A stretch of DNA of 64,000 nucleotides from Lachnospira pectinoschiza (GTDB lineage: Bacteria; Bacillota; Clostridia; Lachnospirales; Lachnospiraceae), in the NCBI RefSeq assembly GCF_900103815.1, contig NZ_FNHZ01000001.1, forward strand, positions 558,001-622,000. The letters run 5' to 3'. Shown here in pieces: positions 44,113-52,006 of the stretch; positions within the stretch are counted from its first letter, which is position 1; each line of letters begins with the position of its first letter. Below the pieces are notes generated by a model that saw only the letters and a program-made list of their open reading frames with translations, was not told the DNA's origin and ran no database searches. The position numbers and the translations under genes were made by a program.

Positions 44113-44883
44113 ATGGAAAAGACTAATAAAAGATTACATCTACTAGATGCCTATAGAGGCTTTGTAGTTCTTAATATGATAGCCTATCATTTTTGCTACG
44201 ACTATTTTGTGTTATTTAGTGGAGAGGGTAATTGGATTTTTAATAAAAATGTATATATATGGGAGCAGTACATTTGCATATCCTTTATCTTTCTCTCTGG
44301 CTTTGTCTGGAACTTTAATACAAGAAGTAAGCTAAAGAGGGGCCTTATTGTAAGTTTGTTTGGCGTTTTATTAACTCTTGTTACAGCGGGACTTGGCCCG
44401 GATATTGCTATTTATTATGGGGTGCTATTTTTAATTGGTGCTTCTATGCTTATATTAATACCACTGTCTAAATGGCTAGATAAGCTGCCTTCAATAGCAG
44501 TATTTTTGTTGTCTTTCTTTCTGTATTTGTTTACATTTTCAATACCAGCAAGACATCTTGGAATACATAAATTAAAGCTTATTAGTTTGCCAGACTATCT
44601 ATACCAGCATCAGGCCTTAGTGCCCTTTGGCTTTTTAAAGGAAGGCTTTGTTTCAGCGGATTATTTCCCAATTATGCCATGGTTTTTCCTCTTTATTGCA
44701 GGCTATGCCTTTAATAGAGTTCTAAAGGATGGGGGAGTCTTTAGTAGAGAAAAATTTATGAAGATAGCTTCTATTAAGATTCCGATTTTGGATTTTTTAG
44801 GAAAGCATAGTTTGTTTATTTACCTTATTCATCAGCCAATTTGCATGGGAATATTAACGCTTGTATTTTGGGGAAGAGCTTAG
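44113..44883 (+). CDS. DUF1624 / heparan-glucosaminide acetyltransferase-like membrane protein
   Basis: A 256-residue integral membrane protein with about seven hydrophobic segments. It opens with LHLLDAYRGFVVLNMIAYHF, the signature of the acyltransferase-3-like DUF1624 family with the potential catalytic His, and contains YICISFIFLSGFVWNF and FLGKHSLFIYLIHQPI near the end. It is thought to transfer acyl groups to sugars at the membrane. AGAGGA precedes the ATG. It is monocistronic; substrate unknown. Confidence 0.88.
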   Translation: MEKTNKRLHLLDAYRGFVVLNMIAYHFCYDYFVLFSGEGNWIFNKNVYIWEQYICISFIFLSGFVWNFNTRSKLKRGLIVSLFGVLLTLVTAGLGPDIAIYYGVLFLIGASMLILIPLSKWLDKLPSIAVFLLSFFLYLFTFSIPARHLGIHKLKLISLPDYLYQHQALVPFGFLKEGFVSADYFPIMPWFFLFIAGYAFNRVLKDGGVFSREKFMKIASIKIPILDFLGKHSLFIYLIHQPICMGILTLVFWGRA

Positions 44884-44992
44884 TAAAATTAATTTGTGTA
44901 TTTATATAATGTTATTAATGACTATGGGAAATGTAAAAGATTTCTGTTATATTTAAGCTGTAACAGGTAAAATTTTTTATTGGGGTAAAGCA

Positions 44993-46360
44993 GTGAAAAA
45001 GATTTATAAGAAAAGAGCAATTGTGTTTTTTGCCTTGGCACTTGCATTATTAGTGGCTATGCTATTTGCAAGTATTATTAGGACCAAGCTTTATAATAAA
45101 AAGCAGCATTGCGAAATATATGATTCAAGTGAATATTTAAATACAAAGGTTGTAGGAGATTATTTGGTGATTCAGTCTTTACCAAGAGCAAGTACTTGGG
45201 GTAAGATTTTTGATTTTAACAATGAGGGCATCACAGAGAATAACTATAAGGCTTATACCTATGACTTTACAATTATGAATAATACCAAGGATAAGGTCTC
45301 AGAGTTTTACTTTGTGTTGACCTTTGATCAGGAGGTATTTTTATCTTCGGCTTGGAATGGCTCTCTTGAAGTACATCAATACGTGAATTCTAACGAATAC
45401 CAAGCCACGGTTCCAGATATGCGTGAATTTAATAAAGAGGAATATGAATTTGATACAGTTACGGTAGATGGTGAGGATTTAATAAGATTAGAGGCAGGAG
45501 ATTATTTAATCTACTATCCAAGTACATCTCTTAATGCTATGGAGATGCCAATAGGAAGTCATGAAGCAACAACTCCGGGAATTATAATGTATGTTCCTAT
45601 GGATGATAAGATTATTGATTCTAGTTTTGAAATACAATATAAATTTCATAGAATAATAATTGCAGATACAATGTTTTGGGTATCCTTTATAGGCTTTTTA
45701 ATGTGGATAATCATTTTGGCTATATATATAATTACCTATTTACAGATTAGGAAATATCAGGCTCAGCACGAGCGCGATAACAAGATTATCGTGGAATCGA
45801 TTGAGACCTTTACAAGATTTATTGATGCTAAGGATCCGTATACCAACGGTCATTCAAAGCGAGTGGCAAGCTATACCAAGACTATAGCTAAAGAGCTAGG
45901 CTTTGAAGGTGAAGAGCTAGAACACATTTACTATATAGGTCTGCTACATGACTGTGGTAAAATCGGTGTTCCAGATAACATTTTAGATAAGCCAAGTAAG
46001 TTAACAGATGAGGAGTTTGAAATAATAAAGGCTCATACAATTATGGGTGGGGAGATACTAAGAGAGTTTAAGAGTTTGGAAAATGTTGAATTAGGCGCAC
46101 TATTTCATCACGAACGCTACGATGGTGGGGGCTATCCAGTAGGTTTAGTAGGTGAGGAAATTCCATACATCGCAAGAATTATATGTCTTGCTGATGCTTA
46201 TGACGCCATGAATTCCAACAGAGTTTATAGAAAGCGATTAGACAAAGAAGAGATAATTAGACAGATTGAGAACAACAAGGGCAAGCAATTTGATCCAAAG
46301 ATTGCAGATGTGGTTCTTGACTTAATAAGAAATGACAAATTAGATAAAGAATATTACTAG
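44993..46360 (+). CDS. Membrane-bound HD-GYP c-di-GMP phosphodiesterase
   Basis: A 455-residue protein. An N-terminal membrane helix (VFFALALALLVAMLFASII), an extracytoplasmic domain (about 30-220) and a second helix (FWVSFIGFLMWIIILAIYII) precede a cytosolic HD-GYP domain (about 265-450) with HSKRVASYT, HDCGKIGVP, HHERYDGGGYPVGL and LADAYDAM. All metal ligands and the GYP loop are present, so c-di-GMP hydrolysis is expected, opposing the two GGDEF proteins upstream. The GTG start has GGGG about 10 bases away. It stands alone with a terminator. Confidence 0.92.
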   Translation: MKKIYKKRAIVFFALALALLVAMLFASIIRTKLYNKKQHCEIYDSSEYLNTKVVGDYLVIQSLPRASTWGKIFDFNNEGITENNYKAYTYDFTIMNNTKDKVSEFYFVLTFDQEVFLSSAWNGSLEVHQYVNSNEYQATVPDMREFNKEEYEFDTVTVDGEDLIRLEAGDYLIYYPSTSLNAMEMPIGSHEATTPGIIMYVPMDDKIIDSSFEIQYKFHRIIIADTMFWVSFIGFLMWIIILAIYIITYLQIRKYQAQHERDNKIIVESIETFTRFIDAKDPYTNGHSKRVASYTKTIAKELGFEGEELEHIYYIGLLHDCGKIGVPDNILDKPSKLTDEEFEIIKAHTIMGGEILREFKSLENVELGALFHHERYDGGGYPVGLVGEEIPYIARIICLADAYDAMNSNRVYRKRLDKEEIIRQIENNKGKQFDPKIADVVLDLIRNDKLDKEYY

Positions 46361-46419
46361 AACAGTTATAGGGGGCAAAATAATTAGGTAACTTTTTTAC
46401 AAAATAATAGCTATTATAT

Positions 46420-46461
46420 AACCTGACCGCATTAGTCTATCTTTGTCGGTCAGGTTTTTTT
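46420..46461 (+). terminator. Terminator after the HD-GYP gene
   Basis: AACCTGACCG / CGGTCAGGTT stem with a 17-base loop and a T run. Confidence 0.88.
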
Positions 46462-46540
46462 ACCCTTGAGAAAATGTTACATTTTTTGTAAAATAGAAAG
46501 GCATTTTTTTAGGACAAAACACATTTAAGGAGAAAGTAAA

Positions 46541-47860
46541 ATGGAAAATGATGGTAAAGTAAAGGCTAATGGATGGGCTTTAATTCCCATAGCTATATTT
46601 TTAGTTTTATATTTAGGCAATGGTATCTTTTTTGAATATATTAGCCCAGTTGAGGGTCAAATGGGTTTTTATGTGGTATCAGTGGTTTTAGCATTTAGTA
46701 TCTCTTTAATTTTTGCCTTTCTACAAAATAGAAAAGTAACTTTTGAAGAAAAGATACATCTATGTGCTACTGGAATTGGTGATGATAACATAGTGACTAT
46801 GTTATTCATTTTCATATTAGCAGGCGCCTTTAGCGGAATCGCATCTGCAGCGGGTGGTGCAACAAGTACAGCTAATATGTTACTTAACATAATTCCAAAG
46901 GGCTTTGAGGTTCCGGGACTATTTCTTATTGCTTGTTTGATTTCAATGGCCATGGGAACTAGCGTAGGTTCAATTACAGTACTTGTGCCTATTGCAGTGG
47001 AAATCTCAGCAAACGGTGCATTATCTCTTGCTCTTTGTGTGGGAGCTGTTGTTGGCGGTTCAATGTTTGGTGATAATTTATCTTTTATTTCAGATACAAC
47101 TATTGCTGCAACAAAGACTCAGGGTGTTGCTATGAAGGATAAGTTTAGAACTAATATTAAGGTATCCCTTCCGGCAGCAGTTATTACATTTGTGATTTTA
47201 GTTATCTATTCCTTTATGAATAAGGGCGAGACAATTGGAAACTTTGATTTTAATATTTGGCAGGCACTTCCTTATTTCCTTGTATTAGTATTATCAATTG
47301 TTGGTATAAATGTATTTATTGTGTTAACTATTGGTATTTTAAGCTTTGTGCTTGCAGGTGTGGTAACAGGAAGCCTAGTTTATGCAACAGCCCTTTCTTC
47401 AATTGGAACTGGTATTTCAGGAATGTTTGAGACTATGATTGTTACAATCCTAGTGGCTTCAATCACATCTCTTATTCGTAATAATGGTGGCTTTGAGGCT
47501 ATTTTATCCTTTATTAGAAAGAGAGCTAAAAGTAAGGTGGGTGGAATGTTTGGTATATTCTCCCTTACAGCATTTATGGATATTGCAACAGCTAACAATA
47601 CCGTAGCTATTGTAGTTGCAGCTCCTATTGCAAAGGAAATTGGCGATGAGTATGGGGTTGAGCCAAAGAAGGTGGCTTCATTACTTGATGTAAGTTCATG
47701 TATTATGCAGGGAATTATTCCTTATGGTGCACAGTTACTTGTGGCATCAAGCATTGCAGGTATTCCAAGTTTTAACTTTATACCATACTTGATTTATCCT
47801 TTTGTATTATGTTTATTTGTCATAATTTCAATAGTGTTTGATAGAAAGAAGAATAATTAG
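46541..47860 (+). CDS. NhaC-family Na+/H+ antiporter
   Basis: A 439-residue membrane protein with about eleven hydrophobic helices and the ion-transporter core sequences GAFSGIASAAGGATSTANML, MGTSVGSITVLVPIAVEIS and GGSMFGDNLSFISDTTIAAT. It should exchange Na+ (or a small organic anion) for protons. AAGGAG precedes the ATG. Monocistronic, no regulator seen. NhaC-like proteins include amino-acid exchangers, so the substrate is uncertain. Confidence 0.9.
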   Translation: MENDGKVKANGWALIPIAIFLVLYLGNGIFFEYISPVEGQMGFYVVSVVLAFSISLIFAFLQNRKVTFEEKIHLCATGIGDDNIVTMLFIFILAGAFSGIASAAGGATSTANMLLNIIPKGFEVPGLFLIACLISMAMGTSVGSITVLVPIAVEISANGALSLALCVGAVVGGSMFGDNLSFISDTTIAATKTQGVAMKDKFRTNIKVSLPAAVITFVILVIYSFMNKGETIGNFDFNIWQALPYFLVLVLSIVGINVFIVLTIGILSFVLAGVVTGSLVYATALSSIGTGISGMFETMIVTILVASITSLIRNNGGFEAILSFIRKRAKSKVGGMFGIFSLTAFMDIATANNTVAIVVAAPIAKEIGDEYGVEPKKVASLLDVSSCIMQGIIPYGAQLLVASSIAGIPSFNFIPYLIYPFVLCLFVIISIVFDRKKNN

Positions 47861-47872
47861 TTTATTAGAAAG

Positions 47873-47901
47873 CAGAGGCAAGAATTTGCCTCTGTTTTTT
47901 T
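47873..47901 (+). terminator. Terminator after the antiporter gene
   Basis: CAGAGGCAA / TTGCCTCTG stem followed by seven T residues. Confidence 0.9.
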
Positions 47902-47982
47902 AATTTAGTGGTTCTAGCCACAGAAAAGTATGAAGCAAAGTTATAAAATATTCTACTAAGAATAAGATTAAAGGAGTAACTT

Positions 47983-48498
47983 ATGATTAGCAAGGAAATG
48001 ATAGAAGATTTAAAACAAAGAGTAGATAAAGAGGCCTTAGCAGCTAATATGTCAGTGTCAGAATTAATATATGATATTAGAACTAAGCATCATAAAAAAG
48101 AGTTAGAGTTAATGGACTTTATAAGTTCAGATATAAAGAATTATGAGAAAATAAATACAGATCTAGATGATAAATTATGGGAGATTTTTGGAGAATTTAA
48201 AAGAATGTCTTTTGAATTAAAAGGACATTTTGAAAAGGAAGAATTGGAAGTTTTCCCAATGATGATTATGACAAATACTGATAAGAATGAGCTTTTATTA
48301 AAGATTAGTAATTTAGAAGATGAACACGGAAAAGCAGAAGAGAGAATTGTTGAAATGACTAAGCTATCAGATAATTTTACTTATAAAAAAGAAGATAGTA
48401 ACCTATCCTTTATTTATAGAAAGATGCAGGAGTTATTTGCGGATATTTCAGAGCATGAGTCTAAGGAAAATGGAGTCCTATTCCCTAGATTCGAATAA
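47983..48498 (+). CDS. Hemerythrin-like di-iron protein
   Basis: A 171-residue helical protein with the histidine/glutamate pattern of hemerythrins: IRTKHHKKELELM, LKGHFEKEELEVFP, LEDEHGKAEER and ISEHESKENGVLFP. This matches the C-terminal domain of RIC/ScdA iron-sulfur repair proteins, which responds to O2 or NO; the N-terminal ScdA domain is not present. It is probably a stress-response di-iron protein in an anaerobe. GGAG precedes the ATG. It has its own terminator. Confidence 0.9.
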   Translation: MISKEMIEDLKQRVDKEALAANMSVSELIYDIRTKHHKKELELMDFISSDIKNYEKINTDLDDKLWEIFGEFKRMSFELKGHFEKEELEVFPMMIMTNTDKNELLLKISNLEDEHGKAEERIVEMTKLSDNFTYKKEDSNLSFIYRKMQELFADISEHESKENGVLFPRFE

Positions 48499-48505
48499 AA
48501 CTATT

Positions 48506-48546
48506 AGCCCTAAAGATTAGAAAATTCTAGTCTTTAGGGCTTTTTT
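48506..48546 (+). terminator. Terminator after the hemerythrin gene
   Basis: AGCCCTAAAGATTAG / CTAGTCTTTAGGGCT nearly perfect stem, followed by TTTTTT. Confidence 0.9.
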
Positions 48547-48661
48547 ATATTTCCAATTTAAAATATTTTTTAAATAGCTTTGACATTAAATTATTAAAGT
48601 GTTAATCTTAAGATGTAATTAAAATAAATTTTAAATAGCTATTTATAAAGTTTAAGCAATT

Positions 48662-48943
48662 ATGAAGGAAGGTGATTATACGGCTAAGGCAAATATTTTT
48701 AAAGTATTATCTGATAAGCAAAGAAGAGACATATTAGTTATGCTTAAGGATGAAAGACTTAATGCAGGAGAGATTGCAGAAAAGTTGGGCATTAGCCCTG
48801 CAGCTCTTTCGTATCATTTGAAACTTCTAAAGGAAGCAGATTTAGTGATGGAATATAAAGAAAAGAATTTTATTTATTACGAAATTAATACAACAGTTTT
48901 TCAAGAGTTAGTTATGTGGATTAGTCAGTTTAAAGGAGAATAA
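48662..48943 (+). CDS. ArsR/SdpR-like winged-helix repressor
   Basis: A 93-residue winged helix of the ArsR superfamily: IFKVLSDKQRRDILVMLKD, GEIAEKLGISPAALSYHLKL, EADLVMEYKEKNFIYYEINT. It lacks the metal-binding cysteines of ArsR/SmtB and fits the SdpR autorepressor type, especially as an sdpI-like (DUF1648) gene follows 5 bases later. The ribosome-binding site before ATG 48662 is poor (AAGTTTAAG), and a GAAGG lies inside the first codons, so the start is not firm. Confidence 0.87.
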   Translation: MKEGDYTAKANIFKVLSDKQRRDILVMLKDERLNAGEIAEKLGISPAALSYHLKLLKEADLVMEYKEKNFIYYEINTTVFQELVMWISQFKGE

Positions 48944-48947
48944 TATT

Positions 48948-49410
48948 ATGAAGAATAATGTAATTAGAAAAATCATGTGTGTATTAGCAGTTGTTAATTT
49001 AGTTGTTATGGCTGTGTTAATGAGCTTTTTACCTGAAAAGATGCCTATGCATTATGATTTAAATGGAGTTGTGGATAGATGGGGAAGTAAATATGAGAAT
49101 TTCATTTTCCCAATTATAATTATTGTAATGGCGATTTTTTGGATAGCATTTTCAATGTATTTTGAGAGGAAAGCAACTAGAAGCACAGAAGATAAGGAAA
49201 TTAAATCCCTAGAGGCTAATGCTAAGGTGCTAGATATTGTGGGATTATGTCAAACAATCTTTTTTATTTTCATGGAAGCTTTTGGCCTTTATAAAGCAAT
49301 CAATTGTTGGAATTTTTCTAATGCTTGCTTATATATTAGTGGCAGTTATAGCAACTATGATATATTCTAAAAAAGTATATGATGAAGAAAGAACAATAAA
49401 TGTAAAATAA
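48948..49410 (+). pseudogene. SdpI-like (DUF1648) membrane protein, frameshifted
   Basis: The frame from 48948 encodes a membrane helix, the DUF1648 signature LPEKMPMHYDLNGVVDRWGS and two more helices, then ends early at 49370 in a non-hydrophobic tail (NCWNFSNACLYISGSYSNYD). In the +1 frame the sequence continues as VGIFLMLAYILVAVIATMIY followed by SKKVYDEERTINVK and a stop at 49408-49410: a proper last helix and charged tail. Fusing the two frames around 49300-49310 restores a normal protein of about 153 residues. SdpI-like proteins give immunity to a membrane toxin. It may be a real frameshift or a sequencing error. Confidence 0.82.
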
Positions 49411-49426
49411 TATAAAGGAGGTTTTT

Positions 49427-49789
49427 ATGTCAGTTAATGTTAATGATTTTACAATTCATAAGGAGAAAATATACTTAAAGGGCGAGGATGATAATATAAT
49501 CGCATATGTAGATTTTCCTGAGTTTGAAGAAGGAAAGGTTGAAGTTACACATACAGTTGTTGATCCTTCTTTAAGAGGACAAGGAGTGGCTGGTATTTTA
49601 ATGGAACTACTAGCAAAGGAATTAAAGAAAAGAAATGCTAAGGCAGAGCTTACTTGTTCATATGCAGTAAAGTGGTTTAATAAGCATAAAGAATTTAGTG
49701 ATTGTTTAATAGATCCAGAGGCTGAAGAAAAGAAGGCTTTAGACATGGCGGGAAATGAGGCTTGTGGAATACCTAAACATAGAAAGTAA
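49427..49789 (+). CDS. YidJ/GNAT-like N-acetyltransferase with C-terminal extension
   Basis: A 120-residue protein of the short acetyltransferase type (GNAT_CG family) with HTVVDPSLRGQGVAGILMEL (about 41-60) as its acyl-CoA site and TCSYAVKWFNKHKEF as the following conserved piece. About 30 residues extend past the usual end of the domain and have no recognised fold. AAGGAGG precedes the ATG. It lies between the sdpI-like pseudogene and thiM, and the spacing (27 bases to thiM) suggests co-transcription with the thiamine genes. Confidence 0.87.
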   Translation: MSVNVNDFTIHKEKIYLKGEDDNIIAYVDFPEFEEGKVEVTHTVVDPSLRGQGVAGILMELLAKELKKRNAKAELTCSYAVKWFNKHKEFSDCLIDPEAEEKKALDMAGNEACGIPKHRK

Positions 49790-49816
49790 AGGAACTAGAA
49801 AAAGAGGAAGGAAACT

Positions 49817-50638
49817 ATGTTTAAAGAGATTTTTGAAAATGTAAAAACAAAGGGAATTCTTGTACATAACATTACAAATTATGTTACAGTTAATGATTGT
49901 GCCAACATAATACTAGCAATAGGCGCATCCCCTGTTATGGCAGATGAAAAGGAAGAAGTTTGTGAAATAACATCAATTGCTAGTGGCCTAAATATCAATA
50001 TTGGTACCTTAAATAAAAACACTATAGAGTCTATGTTTTTGGCCGCTAAAAAGGCTAACGAATTAGATAAGCCAGTGCTTTTAGATCCAGTAGGTGCAGG
50101 GGCTTCAAAGCTAAGAACTAATACAGCCAAAGACTTAATTAGTAAAAGAAAAATTAGCGTTATAAGGGGTAACTTATCTGAAATTAGAGCAATAATGGAA
50201 TCTGAGTCTAATACAAGAGGTGTAGATGCAGATATAGAGGATGTAATTAATTATGATAACCTAGAGGAAAGAGTTGCATTTGCTAAAGAATGCGCTAGAA
50301 AAACTAAGGCAATAATTGCAATTACAGGCCAGATAGATATTGTAGCAAGTGATAAAAAGGCTTATTGTATATATAATGGAGTTAAGGAAATGTCTAGAAT
50401 AACTGGAACAGGTTGTCAGTTATCTGCTATGACTACTGCCTTTCTTGCGGCTAATAAAGATAACCAATTAGAGGCTGTGGCTGTTTCTGTAATGACTATG
50501 GGACTTGCAGGAGAAATAGCATTTAAAAGACTTTCTAATATGGATGGCAATGCTAGCTTTAGAAACTACATTATAGATGCAGTCTATAACATGACTCCGG
50601 AAATTTTAGAAGAAGGTGCTAGATATGAAGTGCGATAA
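49817..50638 (+). CDS. thiM: Hydroxyethylthiazole kinase
   Basis: A 273-residue ribokinase-like enzyme that phosphorylates the thiazole half of thiamine for salvage. Conserved parts include HNITNYVTVNDCANIILAIG (N-terminal, substrate contact), GASPVMADE, LDPVGAGASKLR and the anion-hole motif RITGTGCQLSAM. AGAGGAAGG lies before the ATG. thiE follows with overlap. No thiamine-pyrophosphate riboswitch is visible upstream, in contrast with many Firmicute thiM genes. Confidence 0.95.
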   Translation: MFKEIFENVKTKGILVHNITNYVTVNDCANIILAIGASPVMADEKEEVCEITSIASGLNINIGTLNKNTIESMFLAAKKANELDKPVLLDPVGAGASKLRTNTAKDLISKRKISVIRGNLSEIRAIMESESNTRGVDADIEDVINYDNLEERVAFAKECARKTKAIIAITGQIDIVASDKKAYCIYNGVKEMSRITGTGCQLSAMTTAFLAANKDNQLEAVAVSVMTMGLAGEIAFKRLSNMDGNASFRNYIIDAVYNMTPEILEEGARYEVR

Positions 50639-51263
50639 GGAAAATATGCTGCTCTATGCAGTTACAGACAGAGCCTGGACAGGCAAACAAAGCCTTTATG
50701 AACAGGTGGAGGAAGCTCTTAAAGGAGGAATTACTTGTCTTCAGTTAAGAGAAAAGAATTTATCAGATGAGGAATTTTTAAAGGAAGCTATTCAGATTAA
50801 AGCTTTATGTAATAAATACAAGGTTCCTTTCTTTATAAATGATAATGTGGAAGTTGCAATTAAATCTGGAGCAGATGGCATTCATGTTGGACAGGATGAC
50901 ATGGCAGCAGGAAGGGTAAGAGAACTTGTTGGAGATAAGATGATGATAGGAGTTTCTGCTCATTCTGTTAAAGAAGCGGTTGAAGCTGTTAAAAATGGCG
51001 CAGATTGTTTAGGGGTAGGCGCTATATTTTCAACATCAACTAAAAAAGATGCTAGTGTACTAGACTTAAAGGTAGTTGCTGATATCTGTAAGGCTGTGGA
51101 TGTGCCTGTTGTAGCAATTGGTGGTATAAAAAAGGATAATATATCTAAGCTAAAGGGTACAGGAGTTGATGGCGTAGCTTTAGTAAGTGCAATATTTGCA
51201 GCTGATGATATAAAGGCTGAATGTGAGGAGTTAAGAAAGCTCTCAGCTGATATGATAAAGTAA
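50625..51263 (+). CDS. thiE: Thiamine-phosphate synthase
   Basis: A 212-residue TIM-barrel enzyme that joins HMP-PP and thiazole phosphate. Motifs: CLQLREKNLSDEEFLKEA, PFFINDNVEVAIKSGADGIH, VGQDDMAAG, GVSAHSVKEA and GVGAIFSTSTK. The ATG at 50625 (GAAGGTG six bases upstream) overlaps the thiM stop by 14 bases, so it is translationally coupled; a GTG at 50616 is less likely. With thiM and no thiC/thiG in view this is a salvage module. Confidence 0.95.
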   Translation: MKCDKENMLLYAVTDRAWTGKQSLYEQVEEALKGGITCLQLREKNLSDEEFLKEAIQIKALCNKYKVPFFINDNVEVAIKSGADGIHVGQDDMAAGRVRELVGDKMMIGVSAHSVKEAVEAVKNGADCLGVGAIFSTSTKKDASVLDLKVVADICKAVDVPVVAIGGIKKDNISKLKGTGVDGVALVSAIFAADDIKAECEELRKLSADMIK

Positions 51264-51300
51264 ATAATAGTCTTTTTACCGCTTTACATGATTATAAATT

Positions 51301-51352
51301 AAAAAGCTTGCTAGATTAGGAATAGGTTTTTCCTGCTCTAACAAGCTTTTTC
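51301..51352. terminator. Bidirectional terminator thiE / ECF S-component
   Basis: AAAAAGCTTG and CAAGCTTTTT pair with an inner partial stem; suits both converging genes. Confidence 0.82.
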
Positions 51353-51913
51353 TTAATTTGTAATTTCCACATGATTTTTAGTGTTTCCATTCATAAGCTT
51401 TAGGCAAAGGCCCTTAATCTTATATTTGTAAGCAAGTAGCATTGAAAGAATTGCACCAAGATATGTCTGTGTAATTTCATAAGGCATAGTAATAATTGCA
51501 TATTCCTTAGTGCTATAAACAAAGGCTTTACCAAGAGTGTAGCCAAGAACCATAATAAGGCCACCAACAATAACAGCAATAGCTGAAGCAAGCTTAGGCT
51601 TATTTTTAACTGTGTGGTGTGCAATTAATGAAATAACGAATGCCTGTAAACCGTGAGTTACTAAAGAAACAAACATTGTTAGGGGATAGAAAATCATATC
51701 TCCAAAGAAGGAACCTACACCACCAACAATAAAAGCCTCAACAGGATTTAGTATTAAAGCAGCAAGGCAAATTACAGCATCACATAGATAAACATGTCCT
51801 CCAGGTACTGGTAGACCAAAGGAAGACATAATAATATTTAGAGCCATAAAAAGTGCGGTCATTGTAATTCTAATAGTTGTTATCTTAGTTGTATTTCTAG
51901 TATTTGTAGTCAT
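51353..51913 (-). CDS. ECF-transporter substrate-binding (S) component
   Basis: A 186-residue membrane protein with about five to six helices and the conserved layout of vitamin S-components: LPVPGGHVYLCDAVICLAAL then NPVEAFIVGGVGSFFGDMIF and HGLQAFVISLIAHH. It needs the shared EcfAAT module encoded elsewhere. Substrate cannot be read from sequence: thiamine/HMP or thiazole is suggested by convergent thiM-thiE, vitamin B6 by the divergent MocR gene. AAAGGA precedes the ATG. It shares a 93-base promoter region with the MocR gene. Confidence 0.85.
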   Translation of the reverse strand: MTTNTRNTTKITTIRITMTALFMALNIIMSSFGLPVPGGHVYLCDAVICLAALILNPVEAFIVGGVGSFFGDMIFYPLTMFVSLVTHGLQAFVISLIAHHTVKNKPKLASAIAVIVGGLIMVLGYTLGKAFVYSTKEYAIITMPYEITQTYLGAILSMLLAYKYKIKGLCLKLMNGNTKNHVEITN

Positions 51914-51969
51914 TTTCCTTTAACTCCTTTACTTTTTGTTTCTGAAAGATTACCATTAAACTGAACATA

Positions 51970-52004
51970 TAAAAATAACCAAAAAAGGAGTGGTTAATAT
52001 AACC
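51970..52004. promoter_or_regulatory. Possible MocR operator between ECF S gene and MocR gene
   Basis: ATAACCA (about 51976-51982) and TGGTTAATATAACCA (about 51990-52004) repeat the same half site in direct and inverted orientation, in the divergent promoter space. MocR proteins typically bind repeated half sites. Confidence 0.5.
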
Positions 52005-52006
52005 AG

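Noticed and set aside
49790-49816. Thiamine-pyrophosphate riboswitch ahead of thiM
   Set aside because: The spacer is only 27 bases and the conserved CTGAGA core is not present here or before the upstream genes.
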